Positions 24,480 to 36,660 are shown, numbered from the stretch's first letter. The stretch: 64,000 nt of DNA from Sphingomonas lenta (GCF_002288825.1 NZ_NSLI01000002.1:372001-436000); one strand, 5' to 3'. Notes: generated by a model not told the origin, from the letters alone. Program-made: numbers and translations.

Positions 24480-26126
24480 TTAACGCCGCTCCCAAACCTT
24501 CTGCCCGCCGACCCAGGTCTGCAGCACCTGCGTCGCGCGGAGCTCGGTCGGGCTCGCCAGCGTGGGGTCGCGGTCGACGATGATGAAGTCGGCCGCCATG
24601 CCGGGCGCGAGGCGGCCGAACTTGTCCTCCGCGAAGCCGGCGTAAGCCGCGTCGGTCGTAAACCCGCGCCAGGCCTCCTCGCGCGTTACGCGCTCCTGCG
24701 CCTGCCAACCGCCGAAGGGCTGGCCCGCCTCGTCCTGGCGCGTGAACGCCGCCGCCCAGCCGGCGAAGGGGTCGGGCTTCTCGACCGGATAGTCCGACCC
24801 GAACGCGAGACGCCCGCCGGCCGCGAGCACCGAACGCCAGGCATAGGCTCCTTGCAAGCGGTTCGGCCCCAGCCGCGCCTCCGCCATGGTGCGGTCGCTC
24901 GTCTGGTGGACGGGCTGCATGGAGGCGATGATGCCGTTCCGCCCGAGCCTGCGGAGGTCGACGGGGTCCACCACCTGCGCGTGCTCGATGCGCCAGCGGC
25001 GGTCGCCCTTGTAGGTGTCGACCAGCTCCTCGATCGCGCCGAGCACCTGCTCGTTGGCGCGGTCGCCGATCGCGTGGACGGCGATCTGGTAGCCGTCCAT
25101 CGACGCGCGCACCATCAGGTTGCGGATCAGCGTGTCGGACATGAAGCCCAGCCCGCGCTCGTTCGGCGCGTCGTGATAGGGCGCCTTGAGCCACGCGCCG
25201 CGCGAGCCCAGCGCGCCGTCGCCGTACAGCTTGACGCCCACCAGCTTGAGCTTGTCGCCGTAGAGCCAGGGCGTCGGCCCCGTGCCGCCGATGCGGATCG
25301 TGTCGTCGAGGCCCGCGCCGTAGCTCATGATGCGGACGCGCAGGCCATTGAGGTCACCCAGGCGGCGATAGGTCTGCCACGCGTCCATGTCGGTGCCCAT
25401 GTCGGCGGTCGCGGTGATCCCGCTCGATAACAGAAGCTCCTGCGCCTTCAGGAAGGCGGCATTCATGTCCTTGGCGCTCGGCTTGGGCACGGACTTCTCG
25501 ACGAGCGCCTCCGCCGCGTCGACGAAGACGCCGGACGGCTGGCCGCCCGCCATCTCGATGCGACCGCCCGGCGGCGACACGCTCTTAGCCGTCACGCCGG
25601 CCGCACGCATCGCGGCGGTGTTGGCCCAGCTCGCATGGCCGTCGGCGCGCTGGAGCCAGACGGGCCGGTCGGGCACCGCCTGGTCGAGCTCGGCGGCGGT
25701 CGGGAAGCGGCCCAGCGCCCAGCGCTCCTGGTTCCACCCCCGCCCGACGATCCAGGCGCGTTCCGGATTGGTGCGGGCGTACGCCGCGATCTTCGCCTGC
25801 GCTTCGGCGAGCGAGCGCGTGTCCGACAGGTCGAGGGTCAGCGCGTTGAGCCCCAGCCCCATCACGTGCCCGTGCGCGTCGACGAAGCCGGGCACCATCA
25901 CCCGCCCCTTCATGTCCGCGCGCCAGTCGAGCTTCTCCGGCCGCTTATCGCGCCCCTGCAGCAGCCGCGTGACCTTGCCGTCCGCGGACACGAGCAGCCC
26001 CGTGAACCGCTGCACCCGCCCGTCCTTGTCGAGCGTCACGCCCGTGACGTTGTCGATCAATCCGTCCGCCCATGCGGGCGCGGGCAGCAGCGCGGCCGCC
26101 GCCAGGAATACGCTACGCAACCTCAC
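24480..26126 (-). CDS. Exported amidohydrolase, YtcJ/NfdA-like (amidohydrolase 3)
   Basis: 548 residues, signal peptide ending PAWA. Metal-dependent hydrolase with the HGH metal motif in PGFVDAHGHVMG, a conserved Lys-less site typical of this group, AVHAIGDRANEQ, RIEHAQVV, and the late FGSDYPVEKPDPF aspartate. Such enzymes cleave N-formyl and other amide bonds; the real substrate is unknown. Start is GTG at 26126, one base after the stop of the upstream dehydrogenase gene, with GGAGG 11 bases before it inside that gene, so the two form an operon. Confidence 0.9.
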   Translation of the reverse strand: MRLRSVFLAAAALLPAPAWADGLIDNVTGVTLDKDGRVQRFTGLLVSADGKVTRLLQGRDKRPEKLDWRADMKGRVMVPGFVDAHGHVMGLGLNALTLDLSDTRSLAEAQAKIAAYARTNPERAWIVGRGWNQERWALGRFPTAAELDQAVPDRPVWLQRADGHASWANTAAMRAAGVTAKSVSPPGGRIEMAGGQPSGVFVDAAEALVEKSVPKPSAKDMNAAFLKAQELLLSSGITATADMGTDMDAWQTYRRLGDLNGLRVRIMSYGAGLDDTIRIGGTGPTPWLYGDKLKLVGVKLYGDGALGSRGAWLKAPYHDAPNERGLGFMSDTLIRNLMVRASMDGYQIAVHAIGDRANEQVLGAIEELVDTYKGDRRWRIEHAQVVDPVDLRRLGRNGIIASMQPVHQTSDRTMAEARLGPNRLQGAYAWRSVLAAGGRLAFGSDYPVEKPDPFAGWAAAFTRQDEAGQPFGGWQAQERVTREEAWRGFTTDAAYAGFAEDKFGRLAPGMAADFIIVDRDPTLASPTELRATQVLQTWVGGQKVWERR

Positions 26127-26127
26127 G

Positions 26128-26988
26128 CTATCGCAACCTCCGCACGAGCGCGCTGGTATCCTGGCGCCCTCCGCCCATCTTCTGCACCTCGGCGTAGAAC
26201 TGGTCCACCAGCGCCGAGACCGGCAGCGTCGACCCGTTCCGCCGCGCCTCGTCGAGCGCCAGCCCCAGATCCTTGCGCATCCAGTCGATCGCGAAGCCGA
26301 AGTCGAACTCGCCCCGCGCCATGGTCGGCCAGCGGTTCACCATCTGCCAGCTCTGCGCCGCGCCGCCCGACACGGCGTCGAGCACCTTGTCCAGGTCGAG
26401 CCCGCTGGCTTGCGCGAACCGCAGCGCCTCCGACAGCCCGCCCAGCACGCCCGCGATGCAGATCTGGTTGACCATCTTGGTCTGCTGCCCCGCGCCCGGC
26501 CCGCCGATATGGACGATCCTCGCCGAATAGGCCTGCATGGTTGGCTCGGCCGCCGCGAACGCTTGCGGGCAGCCGCCGCACATGACGGACAGCTTGCCGT
26601 TCTCCGCACCCGCCTGCCCGCCGCTCACCGGCGCGTCGAGCACGAGCAATCCCTTGTTCGCGCCCTCTCCCGCCAGCCGCCGCGCGATGTCGGCCGAAAC
26701 CGTCGTGTGGTCCACGAACAGCGCACCCTCGCGCATCGCCGCGAACGCGCCGTCCGGCCCCAGCGTCACCTGCGCCAGGTCGTCGTCGTTGCCCACGCAG
26801 GCGAATACCGCGTCCGCCCCGTCCGCCGCCGCCGCGGGCGTGTCCGCGACCGCGCCGCCGTGCTCCTCCGCCCAGGCCTCCGCCTTGGCGCGCGTGCGAT
26901 TGTAAGCGACGACCTCGTGTCCCGCCCGGACCAGGTGCCCCGCCATCGGCGCGCCCATCACGCCCGTGCCCAACCATGCGACCTTCAT
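26128..26988 (-). CDS. NAD(P)-dependent beta-hydroxyacid dehydrogenase (3-hydroxyisobutyrate dehydrogenase-like)
   Basis: 286 residues. N-terminal Rossmann fold with GTGVMGAPMAGHL, the substrate-binding signature DAPVSGGQAGAENGKLSVM, and the catalytic Lys in GQQTKMVNQ, followed by the all-helical C-terminal domain ending in SALVDQFYAEVQ. Oxidises short beta-hydroxyacids such as 3-hydroxyisobutyrate, or reduces tartronate semialdehyde; the context does not decide. First gene of a two-gene operon with the YtcJ-like amidohydrolase, and divergent from threonine deaminase with only 56 bases between. Confidence 0.9.
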   Translation of the reverse strand: MKVAWLGTGVMGAPMAGHLVRAGHEVVAYNRTRAKAEAWAEEHGGAVADTPAAAADGADAVFACVGNDDDLAQVTLGPDGAFAAMREGALFVDHTTVSADIARRLAGEGANKGLLVLDAPVSGGQAGAENGKLSVMCGGCPQAFAAAEPTMQAYSARIVHIGGPGAGQQTKMVNQICIAGVLGGLSEALRFAQASGLDLDKVLDAVSGGAAQSWQMVNRWPTMARGEFDFGFAIDWMRKDLGLALDEARRNGSTLPVSALVDQFYAEVQKMGGGRQDTSALVRRLR

Positions 26989-27044
26989 GGGTGTCGCGCA
27001 TAGGAGGTGTTCCCCACCCGCGCCAGATGGTCTAGCCCGCGTCC

Positions 27045-28292
27045 ATGGCCACCCAGCGCGTCGCGTCCGTCCCGTCCGACCTCCCCGTCAGCCTCGCCGA
27101 CGTGCGCGCCGCGCATGAGCGCATCCGCGACGCGATCGTGCGCACGCCCACGCTGGTCAGCCGCACGCTGTCGCAGATCACGGGCGCGACCGTGTACCTG
27201 AAGTTCGAGAACCTCCAGTTCACCGCAGCCTACAAGGAGCGCGGCGCGCTCAACACGCTGCTCCAGCTGTCGGACGAGGCCAAGGCCAAGGGCGTCATCG
27301 CCGCATCGGCAGGCAACCACGCCCAGGGCCTCGCCTACCACGCCAACCGCCTGGGCGTGCCCGCCACCGTGGTCATGCCCCGCACCGCGCCCATCACCAA
27401 GGTGACGCAGACCGAAGGCCACGGCGCGACCGTGGTGCTGCACGGCGAGACGTTCGACGCCGCCTTCGCCCATGCCCGCGAGCTGGAGGCGCGCCACGGC
27501 TACACCTTCGTCCACCCCTTCGACGACCCGCGCATCATCGCCGGCCAGGGCACCGTCGCGGCGGAGATGCTGGACGACGTGCCCGCGATCGACACGCTGG
27601 TGACCCCCATCGGCGGCGGCGGGCTCATCAGCGGCATGGGCGTCGTCGCCCGCGCGTCCGGCCGCCCGATCGAGGTCGTCGGCGTCGAGGCCGAGCTCTA
27701 CCCGTCCATGTACAACCGCCTCCACGGCACCGACATGCCCTGCGCCGGCGACACGCTGGCGGAGGGCATCGCCGTCAAGGAGCCGGGCGGCGTGACCTCG
27801 GTGATGGTGCGCGAGCTGGTCGACGAGATCCTGCTCGTCTCCGAGCGCAACCTGGAGGAGGCGGTCAGCCTGCTCCTCCAGATCGAGAAGACGGTGGTCG
27901 AGGGCGCGGGCGCGGCGGGCCTCGCCGCGCTGCTCGCCTATCCCGAGCGCTTCCGCGGCCGCACGGTCGGCGTCGTGCTGTGCGGCGGCAACATCGACAC
28001 GCGCCTTCTCGCCAACGTGCTGCTCCGCGACCTCGCCCGCTCCGGCCGCCTCGCGCGCCTGCGCATCCGGCTCCAGGACCAGCCCGGCCAGCTATTCGGC
28101 GCAATCAGGCTGTTCGATCAGGAGCGGGTGAACATCATCGAGGTCTACCACCAGCGCGTCTTCACCAAGCTCCCCGCCAAGGGCCTGATCGCCGAGATCG
28201 AGTGCGAGACCCGCGACCGCGCGCACCTCGACCGCCTGATCGCCGCGCTGCGGGGCGCGGGGTACGAAGTGGGGCTGGTAGAACCGGGCTAA
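27045..28292 (+). CDS. ilvA: Threonine ammonia-lyase (threonine deaminase)
   Basis: 415 residues. PLP enzyme converting threonine to 2-oxobutyrate, the first step towards isoleucine. PLP lysine in NLQFTAAYKERGALNTL, SAGNHAQGLAYHA, the phosphate loop TPIGGGGLISG, and a C-terminal ACT-like regulatory domain (from about 330, RIRLQDQPGQLFGAIRLFD), the layout of the shorter threonine deaminases. The shorter single ACT domain resembles catabolic/TdcB-like forms with regulation, so anabolic versus catabolic use is not certain. A family 2 repeat follows eight bases after the stop. Confidence 0.93.
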   Translation: MATQRVASVPSDLPVSLADVRAAHERIRDAIVRTPTLVSRTLSQITGATVYLKFENLQFTAAYKERGALNTLLQLSDEAKAKGVIAASAGNHAQGLAYHANRLGVPATVVMPRTAPITKVTQTEGHGATVVLHGETFDAAFAHARELEARHGYTFVHPFDDPRIIAGQGTVAAEMLDDVPAIDTLVTPIGGGGLISGMGVVARASGRPIEVVGVEAELYPSMYNRLHGTDMPCAGDTLAEGIAVKEPGGVTSVMVRELVDEILLVSERNLEEAVSLLLQIEKTVVEGAGAAGLAALLAYPERFRGRTVGVVLCGGNIDTRLLANVLLRDLARSGRLARLRIRLQDQPGQLFGAIRLFDQERVNIIEVYHQRVFTKLPAKGLIAEIECETRDRAHLDRLIAALRGAGYEVGLVEPG

Positions 28293-28299
28293 GCAATTT

Positions 28300-28440
28300 C
28301 CTCCCCCGCAACGCAGTTGCGGGGGAGGGGGACCGCTCGCGTAGCGAGTGGTGGAGGGGGAGCGACGGGATGCGGCATCGCCCAGTACCCCCTCCACCAG
28401 CCTGCGGCTGGTCCCCCTCCCCCGCTGTGAGCGGGGGAGG
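28300..28440. repeat. Dispersed inverted repeat, family 2, copy D
   Basis: Begins CCTCCCCCGCAACGCAGTTGCGGGGGAGG-like hairpin at 28300, a GTGGAGGGGGAGC / CCCCCTCCACC centre with two further small hairpins (CGCTCGCGTAGCG, CCTGCGGCTGG) and ends with a CCTCCCCCGC...GCGGGGGAGG hairpin at 28440. Fills the gap between ilvA and bpt. Confidence 0.87.
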
Positions 28441-28586
28441 ATTTTCATTCGCGCGGAATCGCTTTTCAGCGACCCCCGACCGCATTAACCCTCTTTCGTG
28501 GTAAAGCCGCTTTTCACGGCGGCCCAGCCGATTCATATACGCCCAAGCACCCGCTTTCCGCGGCCAAACAGAGAGGTTCGACGGCG

Positions 28587-29366
28587 GTGACCGCGCCATT
28601 CCGTTTCCCGCGCTTCTTCGTCACCAGCCCGTCCCCCTGCCCCTATCTGCCGGGCAAGCAGGAGCGGAAGGTGTTCACGGAGCTGACCGGCCCGCACGCC
28701 GGCGAGCTCAACGACGCGCTGGGCCGGATCGGCTTCCGCAGGAGCCAGGGCGTCGCCTATCGCCCGTCCTGCGCGGGCTGCAACGCCTGCGTTTCCGTCC
28801 GCGTCGTCACGCCCGAGTTCAAGCCCAACGGCAGCCAGCGCAAGCTCCTGAAGCGCCACGCCGACTTGGCGGTCGCCGCCTGCCGCGCCTGGGCCACCGA
28901 CGAGCAGTACCAGCTGCTCCGCCGCTATTTAAAGGCGCGCCATCCCACCGGCGGCATGGCGGGGATGGACGAGGACGATTACGCCGACATGGTCGAGCAC
29001 TCGCCCGTCAACTCGCTCATTATCGAGTATCGCGAGCCCTCGCCCACCGGCCGCGGCCGGCTCGTCGCCGCGTGCCTCACCGACCGCCAGGCGGACGGGC
29101 TGTCGATGATCTACAGCTTCTTCGCCGCCGACGACCCCAACCGGCCGGGGCTCGGCAACTTCGTCATCATGGACCACATCCTGCGCGCCCGCGACGCGGG
29201 GCTGCCGTACGTGTACCTGGGCTATTGGGTGAAGGGCTCGCCCCGCATGGCGTACAAAACGCGCTACCGCCCGATTGAGGTACTGGGCCCGGCGGGCTGG
29301 CGGCTGCTGGACGACGACGCCGAACCGGCGGCGGGCACGCCGGTTCGGATGACGGTGCGGGCCTGA
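28587..29366 (+). CDS. bpt: Aspartate/glutamate leucyltransferase Bpt (N-end rule)
   Basis: 259 residues. Transfers leucine from Leu-tRNA to N-terminal Asp/Glu so the protein is degraded by ClpAP. Conserved N-terminal [17 protein letters not shown], the Cys pair in [28 protein letters not shown], and the GNAT-like core ending in [23 protein letters not shown] start at 28587; upstream AGAGAGG is the candidate ribosome binding site. About 140 bases before it, after repeat D, contain TTAACCC at 28484-28490, a possible CtrA half-site. Confidence 0.93.
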   Translation: MTAPFRFPRFFVTSPSPCPYLPGKQERKVFTELTGPHAGELNDALGRIGFRRSQGVAYRPSCAGCNACVSVRVVTPEFKPNGSQRKLLKRHADLAVAACRAWATDEQYQLLRRYLKARHPTGGMAGMDEDDYADMVEHSPVNSLIIEYREPSPTGRGRLVAACLTDRQADGLSMIYSFFAADDPNRPGLGNFVIMDHILRARDAGLPYVYLGYWVKGSPRMAYKTRYRPIEVLGPAGWRLLDDDAEPAAGTPVRMTVRA

Positions 29367-29376
29367 TCCCTTAGTT

Positions 29377-29513
29377 CCTCCCCGGCACGGGGAGGGGGAC
29401 CGCCGGCCCTCTTGGGCCGGTGGTGGAGGGGCCTCTCGACGGGAGCGCCCGTCGCAACCGCCCCTCCACCACTCGCTACGCGAGCGGCCCCCCTCCCCAG
29501 CTAGCTGGGGAGG
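29377..29513. repeat. Dispersed inverted repeat, family 2, copy E
   Basis: Starts CCTCCCCGGCACGGGGAGG at 29377, centre GGTGGAGGGGCC / CCCCTCCACC with CGCTACGCG hairpins, ends CCTCCCCAGCTAGCTGGGGAGG at 29513. Between the convergent bpt and redoxin genes. Confidence 0.85.
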
Positions 29514-29519
29514 ATCGGG

Positions 29520-30125
29520 TCACCCCGCGTACTTCACGCTGCACCCGTAGGGCCGCGTCTCCGCCACCGACACGGGCTTGCCCGCCCGCATCTCGCTCAG
29601 CGCCGCCAGTACGTGATTGCGCGCGCCCTTGACGTCCGCCTGGTCCGCGGTCGGCTTGTCGTCGATCCCGCCCTGGTAGCGCAGCACGCCGCGGCCATCG
29701 ATCACGTACATGTGCGGCGTCGTCTTGGCGGCGTAGCCCTTGCCGACGCGGCCCTCGGGGTCGAGCAGGTACGCCGTCGGCTGCGCCTTGGCCTGCGCCA
29801 CGAACGCCCGCGCCTCCGGACCCGTCATGTATCCCTGCTTGCCCGGTGCGCCCGAGTTGATCGTCAGCCACACCGCGCCCTGCCGCTTCGCGGCCGCCTG
29901 GGCGCTCTGCATGTTTCCGCTGTCGTAATGCTTCTTCACATAAGGGCAGCCGGGGTTGTTCCACTCGAGCACGACGGTGCGGCCCTTGAAATCGGACAAG
30001 GTCACCGGCTTGCCGTTCGCGTCCATCAGGCGGAAATTGCCCGCGGGCTGGCCCGTCTGCTGCTGGGCCATGGCGGGGCCGACCGCGACGGCGGCGGCGA
30101 GTGCGGCGAAGACGATCGGACGCAT
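29520..30125 (-). CDS. Exported thioredoxin-like (redoxin) protein
   Basis: 201 residues with a signal peptide (cleaved after GPAMA). Thioredoxin/AhpC-like fold: NFRLMDANGKPVTLSDFKGR, then LEWNNPGCPYVKKHY with a single active-site Cys in a CPYV context (a peroxiredoxin-like arrangement, not the CxxC of thioredoxin), and MYVIDGRGVLRYQGGIDD. A second Cys near the C-terminus (YGCSVKY) could resolve it. ATG at 30125 has GGGAGAAC upstream. It follows the DsbD-like gene by 17 bases on the same strand, so DsbD may recycle it in the periplasm (inference). Confidence 0.88.
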   Translation of the reverse strand: MRPIVFAALAAAVAVGPAMAQQQTGQPAGNFRLMDANGKPVTLSDFKGRTVVLEWNNPGCPYVKKHYDSGNMQSAQAAAKRQGAVWLTINSGAPGKQGYMTGPEARAFVAQAKAQPTAYLLDPEGRVGKGYAAKTTPHMYVIDGRGVLRYQGGIDDKPTADQADVKGARNHVLAALSEMRAGKPVSVAETRPYGCSVKYAG

Positions 30126-30142
30126 ATCTGTTCTCCCTCTCA

Positions 30143-32167
30143 CTAGCCCCGCCGTTCCCCGGCCAGGGCGGTCAATGTCGCGGGCGTCAGCACCTGCGGC
30201 AGCACGCGGGGCGACGCTTCACCCGGCGCGTACCATAGGTAGAGCGGCACGCCCGCCCGGTTGTGCCGCTCGATGAAGCGGCCCAGTTCCGCGTCGCCGT
30301 CGGTCCAGTCGCCGACGAGCACGGCTACCTTCTTGCTGGCGAACTCGTCGCGCACCGCGGAGCGGTTGATCGCGCCCGCCTCGTTGACCTTGCACGTCAG
30401 GCACCAGTCGGCGGTGAAATAGGCGAAGACCGGCCGCCCCTCCGCGCGCAGGCTCGCCAGCTTCGCCTCGGTGAAAGGCTCGTCGGCACCGGCGACCGTC
30501 TCCTGCGCGGGCGCGGCGCGGGGCACGGTTAGCGCGCCGCCGATCGTCAGCGCCGCGGCGGCGCTCATCGCCAGCGCGACGCCCCTGCCCCGCCGCTGCC
30601 GCGCGCCCGCGAACCACAGCGCGAAGCCGACGAGCAGCGCCGCGCCCAGCCCCCAGGTGATCGCACTGTTGCCCGCCATCTCGCCGAGCAGCCAGGCGAG
30701 CGCCAGAGCCGTCAGCCACATCGGGATCGCCAGGATGCGCCGGAACCGCTCCATCCACGCGCCAGGCTTGGGCAGCCGATTGCGCAACGCCGGTACGAAA
30801 CCGAGCAGCAGGAACGGCAGCGCCAGCCCGAGCCCCAGCCCGGCGAACACCGCGAGCGCGGCCGCGGGCGGCAGCACGAGCGCCGCGCCCAGCGCCGCAC
30901 CCATGAACGGCCCCGTGCACGGCGTCGCGACGAACGCCGCCAGCGCGCCCGTCGCGAACGCGCCGCCGCTGCCGCCATGGCCGACGAACTGCGGCGTCGG
31001 CACCTCGAACAGTCCCGACAGGTTGAGCGCGATCGCCACCGTAAGTGCCAGCAGCACCACGATCACGCGCGGGTCCTGCAGCTGGAACGCCCAGCCCACG
31101 GCCGAACCGCCCGCGCGCAGCGCCAGGATCGCCGCGCCCAGCCCCAGGCACACGAGCACCACGCCGGCCGTGTAGGCCAGCGCCTCGCCCCGCGCCGTCC
31201 GCGCGTCCGCGCCCGACCGCGCCAGGCTCAGCGCCTTGAGGCTCAGGATCGGGAACACGCAGGGCATGATGTTGAGCAGCAGCCCGCCCAACACCGCGCC
31301 ACCGAAGGCGAGCAGCGCCCCCGACCAGGCTGCGTCGCCCGACGCCTGCTCGGCGGCGACGGCCACCGGACCCGGCTTGGCCGTCAGCGCGAAGCCCTGC
31401 CCTTCGCCCGTCGCCAGCACGCCCTCGATCACGCCCGGCGGCGTGCCGACCGCCGCGGCCGCGGTCTCGATGAGCAGCCGATCGCCCGAGCGCCAGACTT
31501 TCTGCGGCGCGGCGAAGTCGATCGCGCCCTGCTGGAGCGGGAAGAAGTACGCCTCGCCGAGCGCGGCGTCCGCCGGGAACGGCACCGCCATTCGGAAGCG
31601 CTTGTCGGCGACCGCGAATCTCGCCTCGCTCCCGAGCGGCTTGGGGAAGGTCCGCCGCCACCCGTCGAACCGCGCCCGCGTCGCCGGCTCGATCGCGCCG
31701 TCGCCGACCGTCAGCTCGGTCCGCAGGCTCGCCTTTTCCGGTACGCAGATCTCGACGGTGCAGACGAGATAGTCGGCCTGAACCTGCACCGGCAGCTTGC
31801 TGCCCGGCGCGAGCCCGGCGGGAACGGCCACATCCACGAACTGCACCCAGGGCCGCTCATAGACATAGTTCATCAGGCCCGACACGAGCAGCCGGCTCGG
31901 CACCGGATATTGCAGCGGCCCCGCGGTGACGCCCTGCGGCAACGACCATTTGAGCGTCGTCTCCACGCCCGCGTCGCCGCCGTTCTTCCAGTAACCGTGC
32001 CAGCCCGGCTCCGGCGTCGACACGAAGGCGAGCGTGACGGTGCCGCCCGCCGCCGGCCGCGCGGTCTCCGGCACCAGCTCCATCGCGACGTGCCGGTCGC
32101 CCGGCGCCTGCGCCAGCACGGGGGCGGCGATCAGCGTCAGCAATAAGCACAAGAGCGCCCGGATCAT
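30143..32167 (-). CDS. Protein-disulfide reductase, DsbD/ScsB family
   Basis: 674 residues. Carries electrons from cytoplasmic thioredoxin across the membrane to periplasmic partners. Signal peptide (ends PVLA), N-terminal alpha-like immunoglobulin domain with the pair CTVEIC, an eight-helix membrane domain beginning about residue 290 with the Cys-containing GLLLNIMPCVFPILSLK and FVATPCTGPFMG, and a C-terminal thioredoxin domain with DWCLTCKVNE. All three redox Cys pairs are present. ATG at 32167 starts the signal peptide; the frame is open 13 codons further. It is followed by a redoxin, its likely client. Confidence 0.93.
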   Translation of the reverse strand: MIRALLCLLLTLIAAPVLAQAPGDRHVAMELVPETARPAAGGTVTLAFVSTPEPGWHGYWKNGGDAGVETTLKWSLPQGVTAGPLQYPVPSRLLVSGLMNYVYERPWVQFVDVAVPAGLAPGSKLPVQVQADYLVCTVEICVPEKASLRTELTVGDGAIEPATRARFDGWRRTFPKPLGSEARFAVADKRFRMAVPFPADAALGEAYFFPLQQGAIDFAAPQKVWRSGDRLLIETAAAAVGTPPGVIEGVLATGEGQGFALTAKPGPVAVAAEQASGDAAWSGALLAFGGAVLGGLLLNIMPCVFPILSLKALSLARSGADARTARGEALAYTAGVVLVCLGLGAAILALRAGGSAVGWAFQLQDPRVIVVLLALTVAIALNLSGLFEVPTPQFVGHGGSGGAFATGALAAFVATPCTGPFMGAALGAALVLPPAAALAVFAGLGLGLALPFLLLGFVPALRNRLPKPGAWMERFRRILAIPMWLTALALAWLLGEMAGNSAITWGLGAALLVGFALWFAGARQRRGRGVALAMSAAAALTIGGALTVPRAAPAQETVAGADEPFTEAKLASLRAEGRPVFAYFTADWCLTCKVNEAGAINRSAVRDEFASKKVAVLVGDWTDGDAELGRFIERHNRAGVPLYLWYAPGEASPRVLPQVLTPATLTALAGERRG

Positions 32168-32314
32168 GGCCGAAGCATGCCGGGGCGCGGGCCGGGGGCG
32201 CAACAACGGTTCGACGGACGGTCGTTCGTCGGCGCGCGACGCAACGCGCGGATCATTGCCGAAACCTCATGCGCAATACATAGCGCGCCGCAACGACCTC
32301 CCCAAGGACCCCGC

Positions 32315-33952
32315 ATGAAAGCGCTCCTCGCCGCCCTGCTCGTCTCCGCCACCGCGCCGCTCGCCGCGCGGACCGCGCCCGCTGCCGAACCGGCGCCCGC
32401 CCCTCGAACCCCGCCCAAACTGATCGTCGCAGTCTCGGTCGACCAGCTCTCCGGCGACCTGTTCCAACAATATCGCGAGCACTTCACCGGCGGCTTCGCG
32501 CGCCTACTGCAGGGCGCGGTGTTCCCCTCCGCTTACCAGGGCCACGCCGCGTCGGAGACCTGCCCCGGCCACTCCACGATTCTGACGGGCACGCACCCGG
32601 CGCGGAACGGTATCATCGCCAATACCTGGGTCGACCAGAACGCGCCGCGCCCCGACAAGCTCGTCTACTGCGCCGAGGACGAGCGCGCGCCGGGCACCGA
32701 CCATTCCAAGAACTACGTCTCCTCCGTCGCGCACTTGAAGGTGCCGACACTGGGCGACCTCATGAAGACGCGCGACCCGCGCAGCCGCGTCGTGTCGGTG
32801 GCGGGCAAGGACCGCGCCGCGCTGATGATGGGCGGGCGGCGCACCGACGAGATCTGGTTCTGGAAGAACGACCGGTTCGAGACCGTCCAGGGCCGCCTCA
32901 CACCGCCCGTCGTCGAGCGGGCGCAAGCCGCCGTCGCCGATCTGATCGCCCGCCCGCAGGCTGCGTTGCCGCTCCCCACTCACTGCCGCCCGCTCGACCG
33001 CGCGATCCGCATCGGCGAGCAGACGCTCGGCCGCGGTCGCTTCGAGCGCAAGGCGGGCGACGCCCGCGCGTTTCGCGCCTCGCCCGCCGCCGACGCCGCG
33101 ATGCTCTCGCTCGCCGCAGGTTTCGCGCAGGAGCTGAACCTGGGCCGCGGCCCCGCGACCGACCTCCTGATCGTGGGCGCGTCGGCGACCGATTATGTCG
33201 GCCACAGCTTCGGCACCCAGGGCACGGAGATGTGCATCCAGATGGCGGAGCTCGACCGCGCGCTCGGCTCCTTCTTCGACGTGCTCGACCGCACGGGCGT
33301 CGATTACCAGGTGGTGCTCACCGCTGACCACGGCGCGCACGACGCGACCGAGCGCCAGCAGGTCCGCGCCATGCCGATGGCGTCGCGCATCGTCCCCGAG
33401 CTGTCGACCAAGGCCATGGCGGCGGGCATCGCGCGCGACCTGAAGCTGTCCGGCCCCGTGCTGCTTGCGGCCGAGGGCGACGTCTATGTCGACCGCGCGC
33501 TCCCGCCCGCGACCCGCGCGCGCGTGCTCGCCGAGGCGAAGCGCCGCTACCTCGCCCAGCCGCAGGTCGCCGCCGCCTACACCCGCGCGGAGATCGCCGC
33601 GACGCCGCTGCCCACGACTCCGCCCGAAACCTGGTCGCTGCTCGAGCGCGCCCGCGCCAGCTTCGACCCCGAGCGCTCGGGCGACCTGCTCGTCATGCAC
33701 AAGCCGCGCGTGACCCCGATCGACCGCCCCGGCCCCGGCTACGTCGAGACGCATGGCAGCCCCTGGGACTATGACCGCCGCGTCCCCCTTCTCTTCTGGC
33801 GCCGCGGCCAGCCCGCCTTCGAGCAGCCGCTCTCGGTGCAGACGGTGGACATCCTCCCCACCCTCGCCGCGCCGCTCCGGCTCGGCACGCCGGGCATCGA
33901 CGGCCGCTGCCTCGACCTCGACCCGGGTGAGGCCGACACCTGCCGGCTCTGA
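32315..33952 (+). CDS. Exported alkaline phosphatase (PafA/SPAP-like, Thr nucleophile)
   Basis: 545 residues, signal peptide of about 20 residues. Type I phosphodiesterase/alkaline phosphatase fold: metal Asp in VSVDQLSGD, the nucleophile Thr82 in ASETCPGHSTILTG, SATDYVGHSFG, and LTADHGAHD. The Thr nucleophile and the TCPGHS context match phosphate-insensitive enzymes known from Sphingomonas and Flavobacterium. Releases phosphate from organic phosphates in the periplasm or outside. ATG at 32315 is preceded by AAGGA at 6-7 bases. Pho box not recognised. One base separates its stop from the convergent metH gene. Confidence 0.92.
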   Translation: MKALLAALLVSATAPLAARTAPAAEPAPAPRTPPKLIVAVSVDQLSGDLFQQYREHFTGGFARLLQGAVFPSAYQGHAASETCPGHSTILTGTHPARNGIIANTWVDQNAPRPDKLVYCAEDERAPGTDHSKNYVSSVAHLKVPTLGDLMKTRDPRSRVVSVAGKDRAALMMGGRRTDEIWFWKNDRFETVQGRLTPPVVERAQAAVADLIARPQAALPLPTHCRPLDRAIRIGEQTLGRGRFERKAGDARAFRASPAADAAMLSLAAGFAQELNLGRGPATDLLIVGASATDYVGHSFGTQGTEMCIQMAELDRALGSFFDVLDRTGVDYQVVLTADHGAHDATERQQVRAMPMASRIVPELSTKAMAAGIARDLKLSGPVLLAAEGDVYVDRALPPATRARVLAEAKRRYLAQPQVAAAYTRAEIAATPLPTTPPETWSLLERARASFDPERSGDLLVMHKPRVTPIDRPGPGYVETHGSPWDYDRRVPLLFWRRGQPAFEQPLSVQTVDILPTLAAPLRLGTPGIDGRCLDLDPGEADTCRL

Positions 33953-33953
33953 G

Positions 33954-36539
<2,586 letters not shown>

Positions 36540-36550
36540 CTGTCTTTCTC

Positions 36551-36651
36551 TCCCTCTCCCCTTTGGGGAGAGGGCCGGGGAGAGGGGCTGAGCAGGGGAA
36601 GGCGCTTGGAACAGCCCCTCTCCCCAACCCTCTCCCCGGAGGGGAGAGGGA
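36551..36651. repeat. Family 2-like inverted repeat, copy F, between the metH halves
   Basis: CTCTCCCCTTTGGGGAGAG and CTCTCCCCGGAGGGGAGAG hairpins flank a GGGGAGAGGGGCTG / CAGCCCCTCTCCCC pair. It lies in the 121-base gap between the two metH genes, and its end supplies a purine-rich ribosome binding site for the downstream half. Confidence 0.85.
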
Positions 36652-36660
36652 GCAGGACGG

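Noticed and set aside
28300..28440. Possible CRISPR array in the repeat-rich gaps
   Set aside because: The repeats are palindromic arms of single elements, not regularly spaced direct repeats with unique spacers; no cas gene present.
30977..32146. 389-codon open frame on the plus strand
   Set aside because: Antisense to the DsbD-like gene, without motif.
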